A stretch of 64,000 nucleotides of DNA from Desulfovibrio sp. 86. Lineage in GTDB: Bacteria; Desulfobacterota; Desulfovibrionia; Desulfovibrionales; Desulfovibrionaceae. Under the pieces are notes generated by a model. It worked only from the letters and a program-made list of their open reading frames with translations. It searched no databases and was not told the origin of the DNA. The translations under genes and the position numbers were made by a program. The stretch spans positions 372,001 to 436,000 of the forward strand of contig NZ_LR738849.1 of NCBI RefSeq assembly GCF_902702915.1. Reading direction: 5' to 3'. Positions 51,556-61,799 of the stretch are shown here, piece by piece (the first letter of the stretch is position 1; each line of letters begins with the position of its first letter).

Positions 51556-51878
51556 ATATTCTCAATCTGAGCCAGTACATTGAAACATATTTGTTCATCG
51601 GCGCGGTGCTGTTCTGCATGGGGCTTATGGGCATGGCTTTCAGGCGTACCTTCATCGGCATGCTCATCGCCTCCGAGCTTATCCTGAGCGGGGCCTCCGT
51701 AAACTTCATGGCTTTTGGCCGGTTTGTGGCCCAAGACCAGACCACCGGGCAGATAGCCACCCTTTTTGTCATGGCCATCGCCGCGGCAGAGGCTGTGGTG
51801 GCGCTTTCCATCATCATGGTTGTTTACCGCAATTATCGCACGGTGGACGCTGACGCCCCGAAGGAACTCAAAGGGTAG
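51552..51878 (+). CDS. nuoK: NADH-quinone oxidoreductase subunit K
   Basis: 108 residues, three helices. The family block GMAFRRTFIGMLIASELILS and the Glu in helix 2 plus AAAEAVVALSIIMVVYRNY are typical. Start is a GTG at 51552 that overlaps the nuoJ stop (GTGA). Confidence 0.93.
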   Translation: MNILNLSQYIETYLFIGAVLFCMGLMGMAFRRTFIGMLIASELILSGASVNFMAFGRFVAQDQTTGQIATLFVMAIAAAEAVVALSIIMVVYRNYRTVDADAPKELKG

Positions 51879-51941
51879 GGCTGAACGGAATTTTCGGTTC
51901 CGTACCGCAATCCCGCGCTCCGACGAACAGGAGAGGAACAG

Positions 51942-53438
51942 ATGGAGATTGTTGCATCCGTAAAACCGCTGGCAGCCGTGCTTTCGGCCCTTATAGGGGC
52001 CTGCATGGTCATGCTTTCCAGACGGTCCCCCAACGTGCGTGAGTCCTGGTCGCTGGTAGCGGCGCTGGTCATGTTCGGCATTATCCTTTCAATGGTGCCG
52101 GATGTGGCCCCGCAACCCGTGGGGCGCGGCCTTACGCTGCACCAGACGCTCTTCCCCATACTCCCCGGCCTTTCGGTGAGTTTTCGCGCCGACGCCTTTT
52201 CAATGGTCTTTGCCCTGGTGGGTTCATTCCTGTGGGTCATCACCATCTTCTATTCGGCAGGCTACATGCGCAGCCTGGAAGAACACGCCCAGACGCGCTT
52301 TAACGCCTGTTTTGCCCTGACACTTTTTGGGGCCATGGGCGTGGCCTTTGCGGACAACCTTTTTACGCTCTACCTGTTCTATGAGGTGGTGAGCATCTGC
52401 ACCTACCCTCTGGTGGCCCACCATCAGGATGAAGAAAGCTACAGCGGCGGGCGCAAGTACATCGTTTACCTGACCACCACGGCCAAGGGTCTTGTGCTTC
52501 CTGCCATGATACTCATCTACGTGCTCACCGGCACGCTGGACTTCACCCACAACAGCCATTTGAGCGTTCTTGCCCCTGAAATAAACACGACGCTCGTGAC
52601 CATTCTTTATGTCTGCTGCCTGCTGGGCTTTGCCAAAAACGGCATCATGCCCTTCCACAACTGGCTGCCGGGCGCAATGGTGGCCCCCACGCCGGTTTCC
52701 GCCCTGCTGCACGCCGTGGCAGTGGTCACGGTGGGCGTGTTCTGCACCACGCGGGTCATGCTCTATGTCTTTGGCACCGACCTCATGACCAGGCTCAACC
52801 TGGGCATACCCACAGCCTACTTTGTTTCCTTTACCATTCTGATGGCTTCAATCATTGCCCTGAGCAAGGACAACCTCAAGGCCCGCCTGGCCTACTCCAC
52901 TGTGAGCCAGCTTTCCTACATCATACTGGGTGTGGCCCTGCTCACCGTGGACGGCATACAGGGCGGTGTGGTGCACATGGCCAACCACGCCTTCGCCAAG
53001 ATCACGCTCTTCTTCTGTGCTGGCGCAGTTTACGTGGCCACCCACAAGAAGTGCATTTCCGAAATGAGCGGTCTTGGCCGCTCCATGCCCATCACTTTTG
53101 CCGCGTTTGGCGTGGCCTCGCTTTCAATGATTGGCGCGCCGCCAGTGGCGGGCTTTGTGACCAAATGGAAGCTGCTGACCGGGGCAATGGAAATGCCCAC
53201 GCACGCCATGGGCATTCTGCTTGTGCTGCTGGCCAGTACCCTGCTCAACGTGGCCTACTTTGCGCCCGTGACCTTCAAAGCCTTTTTCGGCAAGCGCCCG
53301 GAGGGAGAGCCTGAAACCGGCATGCGCGAAGCTCCGATGGCCATGGTTATTCCCATCCTCGTCGCGGCGGCCATATCCGTTATTCTAGGCATCTATCCCG
53401 ACATCATCATGGTTTTTGTGAAGGCGGTGACAGGATGA
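51942..53438 (+). CDS. Complex I antiporter-like subunit (MrpD/NuoL-like), 498 aa
   Basis: Membrane protein of about 14 helices of the Mrp/NuoLMN family. Conserved residues are the Glu in TLYLFYEVVSICTYPLVAHH, Lys in LLGFAKNGIMPFHNWLPGAM and the His/Lys rich SALLHAVAVVTVGVFCTTRV, SKDNLKARLAYSTVSQLSYI, and MANHAFAKITLFFCAGAVYV. It stands at the nuoL position but is closest in pattern to MrpD-type proteins; the C-terminal lateral helix of true NuoL is not obvious. AGGAG lies nine bases upstream of the ATG. Confidence 0.85.
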   Translation: MEIVASVKPLAAVLSALIGACMVMLSRRSPNVRESWSLVAALVMFGIILSMVPDVAPQPVGRGLTLHQTLFPILPGLSVSFRADAFSMVFALVGSFLWVITIFYSAGYMRSLEEHAQTRFNACFALTLFGAMGVAFADNLFTLYLFYEVVSICTYPLVAHHQDEESYSGGRKYIVYLTTTAKGLVLPAMILIYVLTGTLDFTHNSHLSVLAPEINTTLVTILYVCCLLGFAKNGIMPFHNWLPGAMVAPTPVSALLHAVAVVTVGVFCTTRVMLYVFGTDLMTRLNLGIPTAYFVSFTILMASIIALSKDNLKARLAYSTVSQLSYIILGVALLTVDGIQGGVVHMANHAFAKITLFFCAGAVYVATHKKCISEMSGLGRSMPITFAAFGVASLSMIGAPPVAGFVTKWKLLTGAMEMPTHAMGILLVLLASTLLNVAYFAPVTFKAFFGKRPEGEPETGMREAPMAMVIPILVAAAISVILGIYPDIIMVFVKAVTG

Positions 53439-53686
53439 TCGTAAAACTCATTGATTTCTTTCGTGACAGGCTCGCTGCCACTATCACGGCGTGCCTTGCC
53501 GTGCTGGTACTGCTGGTGCTGTGGGACGCCCTGCTGGTCGACAAGAGTGACGCGCACACGCTGGTGGAGCGGATACCCGGATTCTGGGCCGGATTCGGCT
53601 TTCTGGCCTGCGTGCTCATCATCATTGTCTCCAAATGGTTCGGCCATCTGGGCATCATGACCCGCGAGGACTACTATGATGATTGA
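53435..53686 (+). CDS. Small two-helix membrane protein in the nuo operon
   Basis: 83 residues; helices at about 12-34 (AATITACLAVLVLLVLWDAL) and 50-66 (FWAGFGFLACVLIIIVSKWF), with a conserved-looking tail GHLGIMTREDYYDD. It overlaps genes on both sides by a few bases (ATGA junctions), so it is translated with them and probably belongs to the complex. I know no named homolog. Position between two antiporter-like subunits suggests an accessory subunit like the small Mrp proteins. Confidence 0.75.
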   Translation: MIVKLIDFFRDRLAATITACLAVLVLLVLWDALLVDKSDAHTLVERIPGFWAGFGFLACVLIIIVSKWFGHLGIMTREDYYDD

Positions 53687-55472
53687 TACCTGGATTCATC
53701 CCTCGGCCATCCTGCTGGCTGGAGCCGTCATTCTGCCCTGTCTGCCCAAGGCGTGGCGCAAGATCTTCCTGGTTATGGTGCCCCTGCTGGCCTTTGCGGA
53801 CGTGGTGAGCATGCAGGGTCACAATGGCGTGTTCGGAAGCCTGCGCTTTATGGACGCCACCATGATATTCGGCAGGGTGGACGCCCTGAGCATGGTCTTT
53901 GCCTACATCATGTCGCTCATGTGCATTATCGGCACGGTCTACGGGCTGCATGTGGAAAACCCGTTGGAGCAGTCCGCTGCCTGGGTTTACGTGGCGGGCT
54001 CACTGGGGGTCATCTTCTGCGGCGACTACCTGACGCTCTTCCTTTTCTGGGAGATCATGGCCTTTTCGTCGGTATTTCTGGTCTGGTTCCGCCGCCGCAA
54101 GGAATCGCTGGCCACGGGCTACAGATACCTGCTGGTGCATACGGCTGGCGGCCTCATGCTGCTGGCGGGCATTGTGCTGCGCTACAAGGCCACAGGCGGC
54201 GACATGTCCTTCGGCCCCATTGGCGTGGATTCACCGCAGCTTTACACCTGGCTCATCCTGGCCGGATTCCTGCTCAACGCGGCCGTGCCGCCGCTGCACG
54301 CCTGGCTGCCTGACGCTTATGGCGAAGCCACGGTGGCCGGCGCGGTGTTCATGTGCGCCTTTACCACCAAGACAGCCGTATACGCCTTGGCAAGAGGCTT
54401 TGCGGGCATGGAAATTCTGGTGCCGCTCGGCGTCATCATGGCTCTGTACGGCGTGGTTTACGCCGTGCTCGAAAACGACGCACGGCGGCTGCTGGCCTAC
54501 CACATCATCAGCCAGGTGGGCTACATGGTGGCCGGTGTGGGCATAGGCACGCAACTGGCCATCAACGGCGCGTGCGCCCACGCCTTTGCCCATATTCTCT
54601 ACAAGGGATTGCTCTTCATGGGTTGCGGCGCGGTGCTGCAGATGACCGGAACCAGCAAGTTCACGGAGCTTGGCGGGCTGTACAAAAAAATGCCCAAAAC
54701 CTTCCTCTATACCCTTATTGGCGGCCTTTCCATCTCCGCCTTCCCCCTGTTCAGCGGTTTTGTGAGCAAGGCCATGATAGTGGCCGCCGGGTACGAAGTG
54801 CATAATTACTGGGCAGCGTTCCTGCTCACGCTGGCCTCTGCTGGTACATTCCTGCACACCGGGCTCAAGGTTCCCTACTTTATCTGGTTCGGCAAAAACA
54901 ACTGCTCAAAAAAGACGTGGCAGCGCGCGGGCGATCCGCCCAAGAACATGCAGCTGGCCATGTTCATGGCCGCTGCCCTGTGCATCTTTGTGGGCTGCTA
55001 CACCCCGTATCTCTACGACATGCTGCCCTTCCCGCAGGCTGCGGCCACATACCACCCCTACACTGCCTACCATGTGGCGGAAACCCTTCAGATCCTGCTG
55101 TTTACGGCTTTGGGCTTCTTTTTGCTGCTCAAAAAGCTTTCGCCGGAACCCACCATCAGCCTGGATCTGGACTGGTTTTACCGCAAGGGTGGAAGGCTTT
55201 TTTACTGGCTTGCGCGCAAGCCCGTACAAACGGCCGACACGGCGGTGGGCGAAGCCTGGAACAAGGAAGGCATTGTGCCGCTCATGCGGACGGCCCGCTT
55301 CTGGTCATGGTTTGATTGGCACGTCATTGATACCGTGGTTGACGGCACTGCCCGCGGCGTGCGGGCGCTGGGCGGCAAACTGCGGCTCGTGCAGCGCGGC
55401 AGGTTGCAGATCAGCATCACCTATATGGCCGTCCTGATGGCCTTTGCACTCGCGTTCCTGGCCTTGGCCTGA
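53676..55472 (+). CDS. Complex I antiporter-like subunit (NuoL/MrpD-like), 598 aa
   Basis: Large polytopic protein with the antiporter core: Glu in YLTLFLFWEIMAFSSVFLVW, AAVPPLHAWLPDAYGEATVA, KTAVYALARGFAG, NDARRLLAYHIISQVGYMVA and AHAFAHILYKGLLFMGCGAV. After the 14-helix core, about 130 residues follow with a final hydrophobic helix (ITYMAVLMAFALAFLALA), which could be the long C-terminal extension seen in NuoL and some MrpA/D proteins. It overlaps the small membrane gene by 11 bp. Confidence 0.85.
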   Translation: MMIDTWIHPSAILLAGAVILPCLPKAWRKIFLVMVPLLAFADVVSMQGHNGVFGSLRFMDATMIFGRVDALSMVFAYIMSLMCIIGTVYGLHVENPLEQSAAWVYVAGSLGVIFCGDYLTLFLFWEIMAFSSVFLVWFRRRKESLATGYRYLLVHTAGGLMLLAGIVLRYKATGGDMSFGPIGVDSPQLYTWLILAGFLLNAAVPPLHAWLPDAYGEATVAGAVFMCAFTTKTAVYALARGFAGMEILVPLGVIMALYGVVYAVLENDARRLLAYHIISQVGYMVAGVGIGTQLAINGACAHAFAHILYKGLLFMGCGAVLQMTGTSKFTELGGLYKKMPKTFLYTLIGGLSISAFPLFSGFVSKAMIVAAGYEVHNYWAAFLLTLASAGTFLHTGLKVPYFIWFGKNNCSKKTWQRAGDPPKNMQLAMFMAAALCIFVGCYTPYLYDMLPFPQAAATYHPYTAYHVAETLQILLFTALGFFLLLKKLSPEPTISLDLDWFYRKGGRLFYWLARKPVQTADTAVGEAWNKEGIVPLMRTARFWSWFDWHVIDTVVDGTARGVRALGGKLRLVQRGRLQISITYMAVLMAFALAFLALA

Positions 55473-55486
55473 GCCCACCAGAGGAG

Positions 55487-57019
55487 ATGGCAGCCATGCA
55501 ATTTCTGAGCATGAACACTTCAGGTTTTCCCATTCTTTCCGTGCTGATATTCCTGCCGTTGGCGGGGGCCGCCATTGTGCCTTTGCTTGGCAGTGAAAAA
55601 CAGGCGAAAATATGGGCCTTGTTGATTACCTTGGTCAACGGCGCGCTGTCGCTCCCGCTTTTTTGCGACTTTTCCCTGGCGTCGGCGCAGTACCAGTTCG
55701 CCGAACACCATTCGTGGATCGCGTCTTTCAACATCAACTACACGCTTGGGGTGGACGGCATATCCCTGCTGCTGGTGCTCATGACCACGCTCATCATGCC
55801 CCTGTGCGTTCTGGGATCGTGGAAGTACATCCAGAGCCGGGTCAAGGAGTTCATGATCTGCCTGCTTATTATGGAGACGTCCATGCTGGGCGTGTTCATG
55901 GCCCTTGACCTTGTGCTCTTCTATATTTTCTGGGAAGCCATGCTCATCCCCATGTTCCTGCTCATCGCCGTATGGGGAGGGCCGCGCAAGACCTACGCCT
56001 CCATCAAGTTCTTTCTCTACACCCTTGCGGGTTCGGTTTTTCTGCTGGTGGCCATTGTGGCCCTGTACATACACGAGGGAACCTTCAGCATTCCCACCCT
56101 TATGGGGCAGCAATACGCGGCCAACTTCCAGTTGCTGATTTTTCTGGCTTTCTTTGTGGCCTTTGCCATCAAGGTGCCCATGTTTCCCTTTCACACATGG
56201 CTGCCGGCAGCCCACGTGGAAGCGCCCACGGCAGGCTCCGTCATTCTGGCCTCTGTCCTGCTTAAAATGGGCACCTACGGCTTTATGCGCTTTTGCCTGC
56301 CCATCACGCCCACCGCCACGGTAAGCCTGATGCCCGCCCTGCAATGGCTTTCCATCGCGGGTATTCTCTACGGCGGTTTTACCGCCCTGGCCCAGCAGGA
56401 CATGAAAAAGCTCATTGCCTATTCCAGTGTGGGCCACATGGGTTTTGTGACGCTGGGAATATTCGCCCTTGACGCGCGTGGGCTGGAAGGCGCGTTATTG
56501 CAGATGATCAATCACGGCATCACCACTGGGGCCTTGTTCTTGTGCGTGGGCATGATCTATGAGCGCAACCACAGCCGCGAGCTTTCAGCGGCGGCCGGGC
56601 TTGGTCGGTTTATGCCCATCTACGTGACCTATCTGACGATTTTTTCTCTTTCGTCACTAGCCTTCCCCGGCACCAACAGCTTTGTGGGCGAGTTCCTGAT
56701 TCTGGCCGGGGCCTTCTTCAACAACAAGATTGTGGCCGCCTGCGCCATACCCGGCGCGGTGCTTGCCGCAGCCTACATGCTGCGCATGCTGCAAAGGGTC
56801 ATATGGGGCGGCACCCACAATCCCGACCAGTCAAAGCTGTGGGATCTGGGCTGGCGTGAAACCGTGACCCTGGCTCCCCTGATGGTCTTTGTTTTCTGGA
56901 TTGGCCTGGCTCCCGAGCCTTTTCTGCGCGTCATGCGCCCGAGCCTTACCCACCTTCTGGTACAGACGGGCTACCACGCCCCCCAAACGCAGGCTCTGGC
57001 GGAATTTTTCGCCCGCTGA
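55487..57019 (+). CDS. nuoM: NADH-quinone oxidoreductase subunit M
   Basis: 510-residue antiporter-like proton-translocating subunit. Blocks include LGVDGISLLLVLMTTLIMPL, DLVLFYIFWEAMLIPMFLLI, KVPMFPFHTWLPAAHVEAPT, SVILASVLLKMGTYGFMRFC and DMKKLIAYSSVGHMGFVTLG. The start ATG 55487 has GGAGATGG upstream; a second ATG at 55496 also fits. Confidence 0.95.
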   Translation: MAAMQFLSMNTSGFPILSVLIFLPLAGAAIVPLLGSEKQAKIWALLITLVNGALSLPLFCDFSLASAQYQFAEHHSWIASFNINYTLGVDGISLLLVLMTTLIMPLCVLGSWKYIQSRVKEFMICLLIMETSMLGVFMALDLVLFYIFWEAMLIPMFLLIAVWGGPRKTYASIKFFLYTLAGSVFLLVAIVALYIHEGTFSIPTLMGQQYAANFQLLIFLAFFVAFAIKVPMFPFHTWLPAAHVEAPTAGSVILASVLLKMGTYGFMRFCLPITPTATVSLMPALQWLSIAGILYGGFTALAQQDMKKLIAYSSVGHMGFVTLGIFALDARGLEGALLQMINHGITTGALFLCVGMIYERNHSRELSAAAGLGRFMPIYVTYLTIFSLSSLAFPGTNSFVGEFLILAGAFFNNKIVAACAIPGAVLAAAYMLRMLQRVIWGGTHNPDQSKLWDLGWRETVTLAPLMVFVFWIGLAPEPFLRVMRPSLTHLLVQTGYHAPQTQALAEFFAR

Positions 57020-57046
57020 CACGAAACTTCGAGACAAGGCGCACGC

Positions 57047-58471
57047 ATGAACATACACCTTTTTCTTCCTGAGTTGGCCCTTCTGGCAGGCTGCCTTGCG
57101 GCTTTCTGCATGACCATCGGCAAGGCTGGAAAAAACGCCATGCGCGTTTCAATACTCTGCGCCGCCCTGGCCTACACCCTGGCCGCCATATGGACGTTGC
57201 CGCTCAAGGGCAGCCTTTTTTACGACGCATACCGTGTGGATCTTTTTTCACAGATGGTAAAATGCGCCATGGGCCTCGGCTTTTGCCTCATGCTGTTCTT
57301 CGGGGGTGAGGTCAAGGGCATTGATGACGACGTAAAGGCCGAATACTACCTCTTTTTACTGACGGCACTGCTGGGGCTGACCCTGCTTGTCAGCAGCGTC
57401 GAGCTTGTGACCCTGTTTATCGCGCTGGAACTGTCGTCCTACTCCCTCTACCTTCTCGTGCCCATGCGCTCCGCGACTGACGGGCAGACGTGGCATGTGG
57501 AGGCGGCCGTCAAATATCTGTTCTTCGGTGTTGCCAGTTCGGGTATCATGCTGTTTGGCATAAGCTGGATATTCGGCCTGACCGGAACCACCTACATGTC
57601 CGGCATACTGCCCGTGCTGCACACGGTTTCCTCCCAGCCCGTGGGCGTCATGGCGCTGGTCATGCTGCTGTGCGGCATGTTCTTCAAGCTGGCGGTATTT
57701 CCTTTCCACTTCTGGACGCCCGATGTTTACCAAGGCGCGTCCAACGAAACCACGGCCTTTATTTCCGCTCTGCCCAAGGTGGCGGCTGTGGCTGTTCTGG
57801 CACGGTTCTGCGCGCTGGCGGCTCCGGATTCCATAGCCTTGCCAACCCTGCTCACCGTGCTTTCCGTGTGTTCGATGTTTTATGGCAACCTGACGGCCCT
57901 TGTGCAAAAAGACGTCAAACGCATGCTCGGTTTTTCGGGTATAGCCCATGCGGGGTACATCCTGCTGGGCATGGTCACCCTCAAAGCCTGGGGCTTCGCC
58001 ACTGCCCTGTACTACGGCATCGGCTATCTCTTCATGATGCTGGCGGCCTTTCTGGTGCTGTACACCGTGGCTCCCAACGGCGGCAATGTGACCGTCAAGA
58101 ATCTCAACGGACTTTCCCGCCGTTCGCCCCTGCTGGCCTTCATCATGACCGTGAGCATGTTCGCCCTGGCGGGCATTCCGCCTTTTGCGGGCTTTATGGG
58201 CAAGTTCATGCTGCTCACGAGCGCGTACAAGTCCGGCTATGTGCTGCTGGTGGTCATCGCGGCCATCAATACGGCCATTGGCATCTATTATTACCTGCAG
58301 GTGGTTCGCGCCGTGTACGCCGAGGACGAAGCCAATGCGGCGGACGTTCCTGTGACGACGGCCGGAACCCGCGTTGCTGGCGTCTGTCTTGTGGCCATAA
58401 CGCTCGCGCTGGGCATTATGCCTGAAACCGTGGTGGACATGGCGGTCAAGGCCATGCAGGCCGCCTGGTAA
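57047..58471 (+). CDS. nuoN: NADH-quinone oxidoreductase subunit N
   Basis: 474-residue antiporter-like subunit. Blocks include VTLFIALELSSYSLYLLVPM, AAVKYLFFGVASSGIMLFGI, LAVFPFHFWTPDVYQGASNE, VQKDVKRMLGFSGIAHAGYI and LAGIPPFAGFMGKFMLLTSA. It is the last gene of the operon, starting 27 bp after nuoM. A very large hairpin lies downstream. Confidence 0.95.
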   Translation: MNIHLFLPELALLAGCLAAFCMTIGKAGKNAMRVSILCAALAYTLAAIWTLPLKGSLFYDAYRVDLFSQMVKCAMGLGFCLMLFFGGEVKGIDDDVKAEYYLFLLTALLGLTLLVSSVELVTLFIALELSSYSLYLLVPMRSATDGQTWHVEAAVKYLFFGVASSGIMLFGISWIFGLTGTTYMSGILPVLHTVSSQPVGVMALVMLLCGMFFKLAVFPFHFWTPDVYQGASNETTAFISALPKVAAVAVLARFCALAAPDSIALPTLLTVLSVCSMFYGNLTALVQKDVKRMLGFSGIAHAGYILLGMVTLKAWGFATALYYGIGYLFMMLAAFLVLYTVAPNGGNVTVKNLNGLSRRSPLLAFIMTVSMFALAGIPPFAGFMGKFMLLTSAYKSGYVLLVVIAAINTAIGIYYYLQVVRAVYAEDEANAADVPVTTAGTRVAGVCLVAITLALGIMPETVVDMAVKAMQAAW

Positions 58472-58603
58472 GATCTCGGGCAAACGCGGGGTTTCAAAAC
58501 GGGGGACTGGGGTTTCACACTGTGTTGTACAGGCGTTTTTCAAGCAAAATCACCTGACATTCCCGATTTCAATGGCGACAAAATTTCCATGAGTGGCTCA
58601 TAC

Positions 58604-58656
58604 GACAGACCGGGGGCCTTGCAGGCGTTCTAGCGCTGCAAGGCCCCCGGTCTGTC
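58604..58656 (+). terminator. Very large hairpin downstream of nuoN
   Basis: A 21-bp perfect stem gacagaccgggggccttgca(g) with its exact complement encloses an 11-base loop. There is no T-run directly after it, but strength and position suggest it ends or protects the nuo transcript. Confidence 0.7.
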
Positions 58657-58744
58657 ATCTTGGGGCAGAGTGCCTTTGCAAACAGACTCAACCCTTCGAG
58701 CATTTACTATGCCCTATAACAAGAGTTTTAGGGGGTGGGGGCGA

Positions 58745-58785
58745 GGGGGAGGAGACCCTTTTGCAAAAGGGTCCCTCCCCCACAA
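58745..58785 (-). terminator. Terminator-like hairpin downstream of the chemotaxis receptor
   Basis: Imperfect palindrome ggggaggagacccttttg / caaaagggtccctcccc. It is 55 bp after the minus-strand receptor stop and G/C-rich; between it and the nuo hairpin no gene is seen. Confidence 0.6.
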
Positions 58786-58839
58786 CGCATTCATTCCTCT
58801 ACAAAATATTTCAAAATACCAGCCCTGCCCGTCCAGCCG

Positions 58840-61254
58840 TTACCGCAGTTCTTCCATGGTGGTTCGCAGTTCCTGGGCCATTTGCGACAGCTCCTGCAAG
58901 GCCACGGAAGACTGCACGATGCCTTCGGAGGTTTCGCCGACAATGCGGTTGATTTCTTCAATGGCCCGGCTGATTTCCTCTGACGCGGCGCTTTGCTCTT
59001 CCGCCGCCGCAGCAATGGAACTTACCACAGTGGAGTTGTCCGACGCCAGCGTCACTATTTCATCAAGGGCAGCGCCGGAAGCGTTGGCCAGCCCCGTTGC
59101 TTCTGTCACGCTTTGCACGGCGCTGTGCACCTCGTCGATATTGGTGCGGGCCGAAGCCTGAATCGCGGTGATGGCGGCGCTTACTTCCAGTGTGGCGCTC
59201 ATGGTTTTTTCCGCCAGCTTGCGCACCTCGTCGGCAACCACCGCAAATCCCCTGCCCGCATCACCAGCGCGGGCGGCCTCGATGGCCGCATTGAGGGCAA
59301 GCAGGTTGGTCTGATCGGCAATATCGGAAATAACGCCCATGATGCTGCCGATATTTTCCGCCTGGCCTCCCAGTTCGCTCATATTGTCTTGCAGGGTGTG
59401 CGCCACGTTGTTCACGGCATTGATGGACTGGACAACCCTGTTGACCAGGCCGGAACCGTCCTCGGCCTTGTGCCGCGAGTTCTGGCTCTGGTCGGCGGCC
59501 TGAGCCGCGTTTCGCGCAACTTCCAGAACGGTGGAGTTCATTTCCGCCATGGCGCTGGCCGTGGATTCCACACGGGTGCGCTGAATTTCGGCGCCGCGAG
59601 AGATTTCACCCACCTGGGTTGAAAGCTCTTCAGAAGCAGCCGCAAGCCGGTCGGATATGTTTGAGGCATGATTGGCGACCTCAAGCATGGTCCGCTGCTG
59701 GGTTTTGATTTCGGTAAGGTCGGTCAAAAGCTGCATGACGGAAGTGATGTTGCCCTGCTCGTCAAGCATGGGAATGGCAGTGTACGCCACATCCATGGTA
59801 TGGCCCTGCGGATGGGCCTTGGTTTCGCCGCTGGCCGGAGCCTTGGTATTCACGGATGTGGTGAGACCGCAGCGCTCGGTGCCGTAATCGTCACGGTGGA
59901 ACATTTCATAGCAGGTCATGCCCTGCCAATTATCCCCAACCAGTTTACGGGCGATTTTATTGATGTACGATGCCTTGAGGTCCTTGTTCAGCACAATGAC
60001 GGGCGAAGGGATGTTTTCCAGAACCGTGTGAAAACGATTAAGAATATTGTTTGTGCCACGAACAAGCACCGCAAATTCACCCTCGAACTTGCCCGCATCG
60101 CCTTCAGAACTCAGATAGCCTTCTTCGACCTTACGTTCCAGCCACTTGTATTCCTCAAGAATTCTGTTGAGGGCCAAGGGGACCATCTTCATGGCTCCGA
60201 CCATTCTGCCGATTTCGCCTTTTTCGCGTGTTTTCAGTTGGCGGGAGAAATCGCCGTGCGCCAGTGCGCTTGCGTAGCCTGAAAGATCGGTAAGCAGGCG
60301 TACAAAGCCAATAACTATACCTGCCGCAAGCACTGCGCCAAAAAAGATGCCAGCAATGCTTGTGATCAGCATGTACTGCTGGGCGTTCCGATTTTCATTC
60401 AGTATCTGCGGCCCAAGGGGGGTCAGTTCCGCTGTCACGCTGTCATTGAGCGCCACAAGCGCCTCGCGGCCCTTGGCTATTTCTGCAAACAGGCTGGACA
60501 TGCCGGTATTGCCCTGTTCAAACATTTTTTCCAGCTTGGCGAGGCTTACGCTTATGGCGTCCCTGCTTTTCGCAAGATGGGCATAGAGGTCGCGGCTCTC
60601 CTGCGTGAAAAGGTATGGCGCTATCTTTTCCATGCTCCCCTTCAGAGATTCCAGAGAGCCACGGGCTTTTTTACCTTCTTCCATATCACGCGAGCCTGCA
60701 AAACGCTCAAAGCTGCCCTGGGCGGAGGCCAGATAGGGCCAGGCCTGGACCAGACCCGCAAGGGCTTCAGCGGTGCCGGCATCATGCAGCCTTTGCCCCA
60801 AAACGCGCATGTCTTCAACCATGGCTCGCATGGCGGGTTGCACATCTTTGTCAAACAGCTCGTTGGCTCCTGTCAGGCTATTTGTAACCACATCAATCTG
60901 CCCATCAAGATTTTGCGCGGCCGCAAGCAGTTTTTTGAGAAACCCGGTACGTTCGGCGCTCTCAACCAGCGCCTCAGAACGTCTGCCCTGCGAGATCAGA
61001 GCTTTTACGGAATCATGAGCCACCTTGATGGCGTTCTTGTTCCTTGTATCGTGCTGAAACCGAAAAACATCGGACGTTATTGCATTGAGCGCGCTGGAAG
61101 CTTCGCTGCACAGTACACTCAACTGCGCAACTTTTTGGTATTCCTCAAAGTTCGCCGAAGACATGCCGATGTTTCTATGGCCGAAGAATGCCATAGAGAC
61201 AAGCAACAATACCATAAAAGCGAATCCGATAATTATTCTGTACTTGGTTGTCAT
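58840..61254 (-). CDS. Methyl-accepting chemotaxis protein with PAS domain
   Basis: About 804 residues. A first membrane helix ([20 protein letters not shown]) is followed by a helical extracytoplasmic sensor of about 300 residues and a second helix ([20 protein letters not shown]). Next come a HAMP-like linker, a PAS domain ([36 protein letters not shown]) and the methyl-accepting signalling domain with the hairpin tip [20 protein letters not shown] and [15 protein letters not shown]. Cys in the PAS part could bind a cofactor. Start is uncertain: ATG 61254 or 61266, no clear ribosome site. No che genes are adjacent. The receptor probably senses a periplasmic signal and a cytoplasmic (redox) signal. 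Confidence 0.93.
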   Translation of the reverse strand: MTTKYRIIIGFAFMVLLLVSMAFFGHRNIGMSSANFEEYQKVAQLSVLCSEASSALNAITSDVFRFQHDTRNKNAIKVAHDSVKALISQGRRSEALVESAERTGFLKKLLAAAQNLDGQIDVVTNSLTGANELFDKDVQPAMRAMVEDMRVLGQRLHDAGTAEALAGLVQAWPYLASAQGSFERFAGSRDMEEGKKARGSLESLKGSMEKIAPYLFTQESRDLYAHLAKSRDAISVSLAKLEKMFEQGNTGMSSLFAEIAKGREALVALNDSVTAELTPLGPQILNENRNAQQYMLITSIAGIFFGAVLAAGIVIGFVRLLTDLSGYASALAHGDFSRQLKTREKGEIGRMVGAMKMVPLALNRILEEYKWLERKVEEGYLSSEGDAGKFEGEFAVLVRGTNNILNRFHTVLENIPSPVIVLNKDLKASYINKIARKLVGDNWQGMTCYEMFHRDDYGTERCGLTTSVNTKAPASGETKAHPQGHTMDVAYTAIPMLDEQGNITSVMQLLTDLTEIKTQQRTMLEVANHASNISDRLAAASEELSTQVGEISRGAEIQRTRVESTASAMAEMNSTVLEVARNAAQAADQSQNSRHKAEDGSGLVNRVVQSINAVNNVAHTLQDNMSELGGQAENIGSIMGVISDIADQTNLLALNAAIEAARAGDAGRGFAVVADEVRKLAEKTMSATLEVSAAITAIQASARTNIDEVHSAVQSVTEATGLANASGAALDEIVTLASDNSTVVSSIAAAAEEQSAASEEISRAIEEINRIVGETSEGIVQSSVALQELSQMAQELRTTMEELR

Positions 61255-61799
61255 GCTGGCATCCATAGGGAGGTTGAAGATGCATTTGCCTGCGGGGCTG
61301 CTACATAACTTTGGCTGGCGACAATCGTGCCTTTTTCCGCAAAGCTGGCCGTCAGTATATCTTGGCCATAGCAAGGTATATTTATTAATCTATACAGAGG
61401 ACATATGCGTATACGTGGATGATTGCCTGTTTCAAACTGCGATAGTGGCAGGAATTACGTCCGCCTTGTTGCCTCTTGTGACGAGGGCGGACAAAGAAAA
61501 CAGCGGGGCAAGGGGTAAGGTTGGCGCTACTGTGCGGCCGTTATCCCTAACTTCTTATTATCAAAAACTGTCCCCATTGCAACTAATAATCTATAACGTA
61601 TTTTCGGTTTTACGGTAAAAAAGAATAGGGGCAGCGCCAATTTTTGACGCCGCCCCCTACAAAGTATGGTATTTTTAGTCTCTAACCATATATTTTTACA
61701 GTATTCTTACCACTGCACCCAACGTTGAAAAACGCAATGCTTGAGGCTCCTAAACAGCATCGCCCGCGCCGCGTCGGCATTGTGCATTGCGACCGGGCG
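61255..61799. other. Intergenic region between receptor and metallophosphoesterase genes
   Basis: About 540 bp without a supported gene. It is AT-rich, with TATA-like words near 61380 (tatatttattaatctataca) upstream of the minus-strand receptor, and a GC patch near 61630-61660. No repeat or RNA was recognised. Confidence 0.4.
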
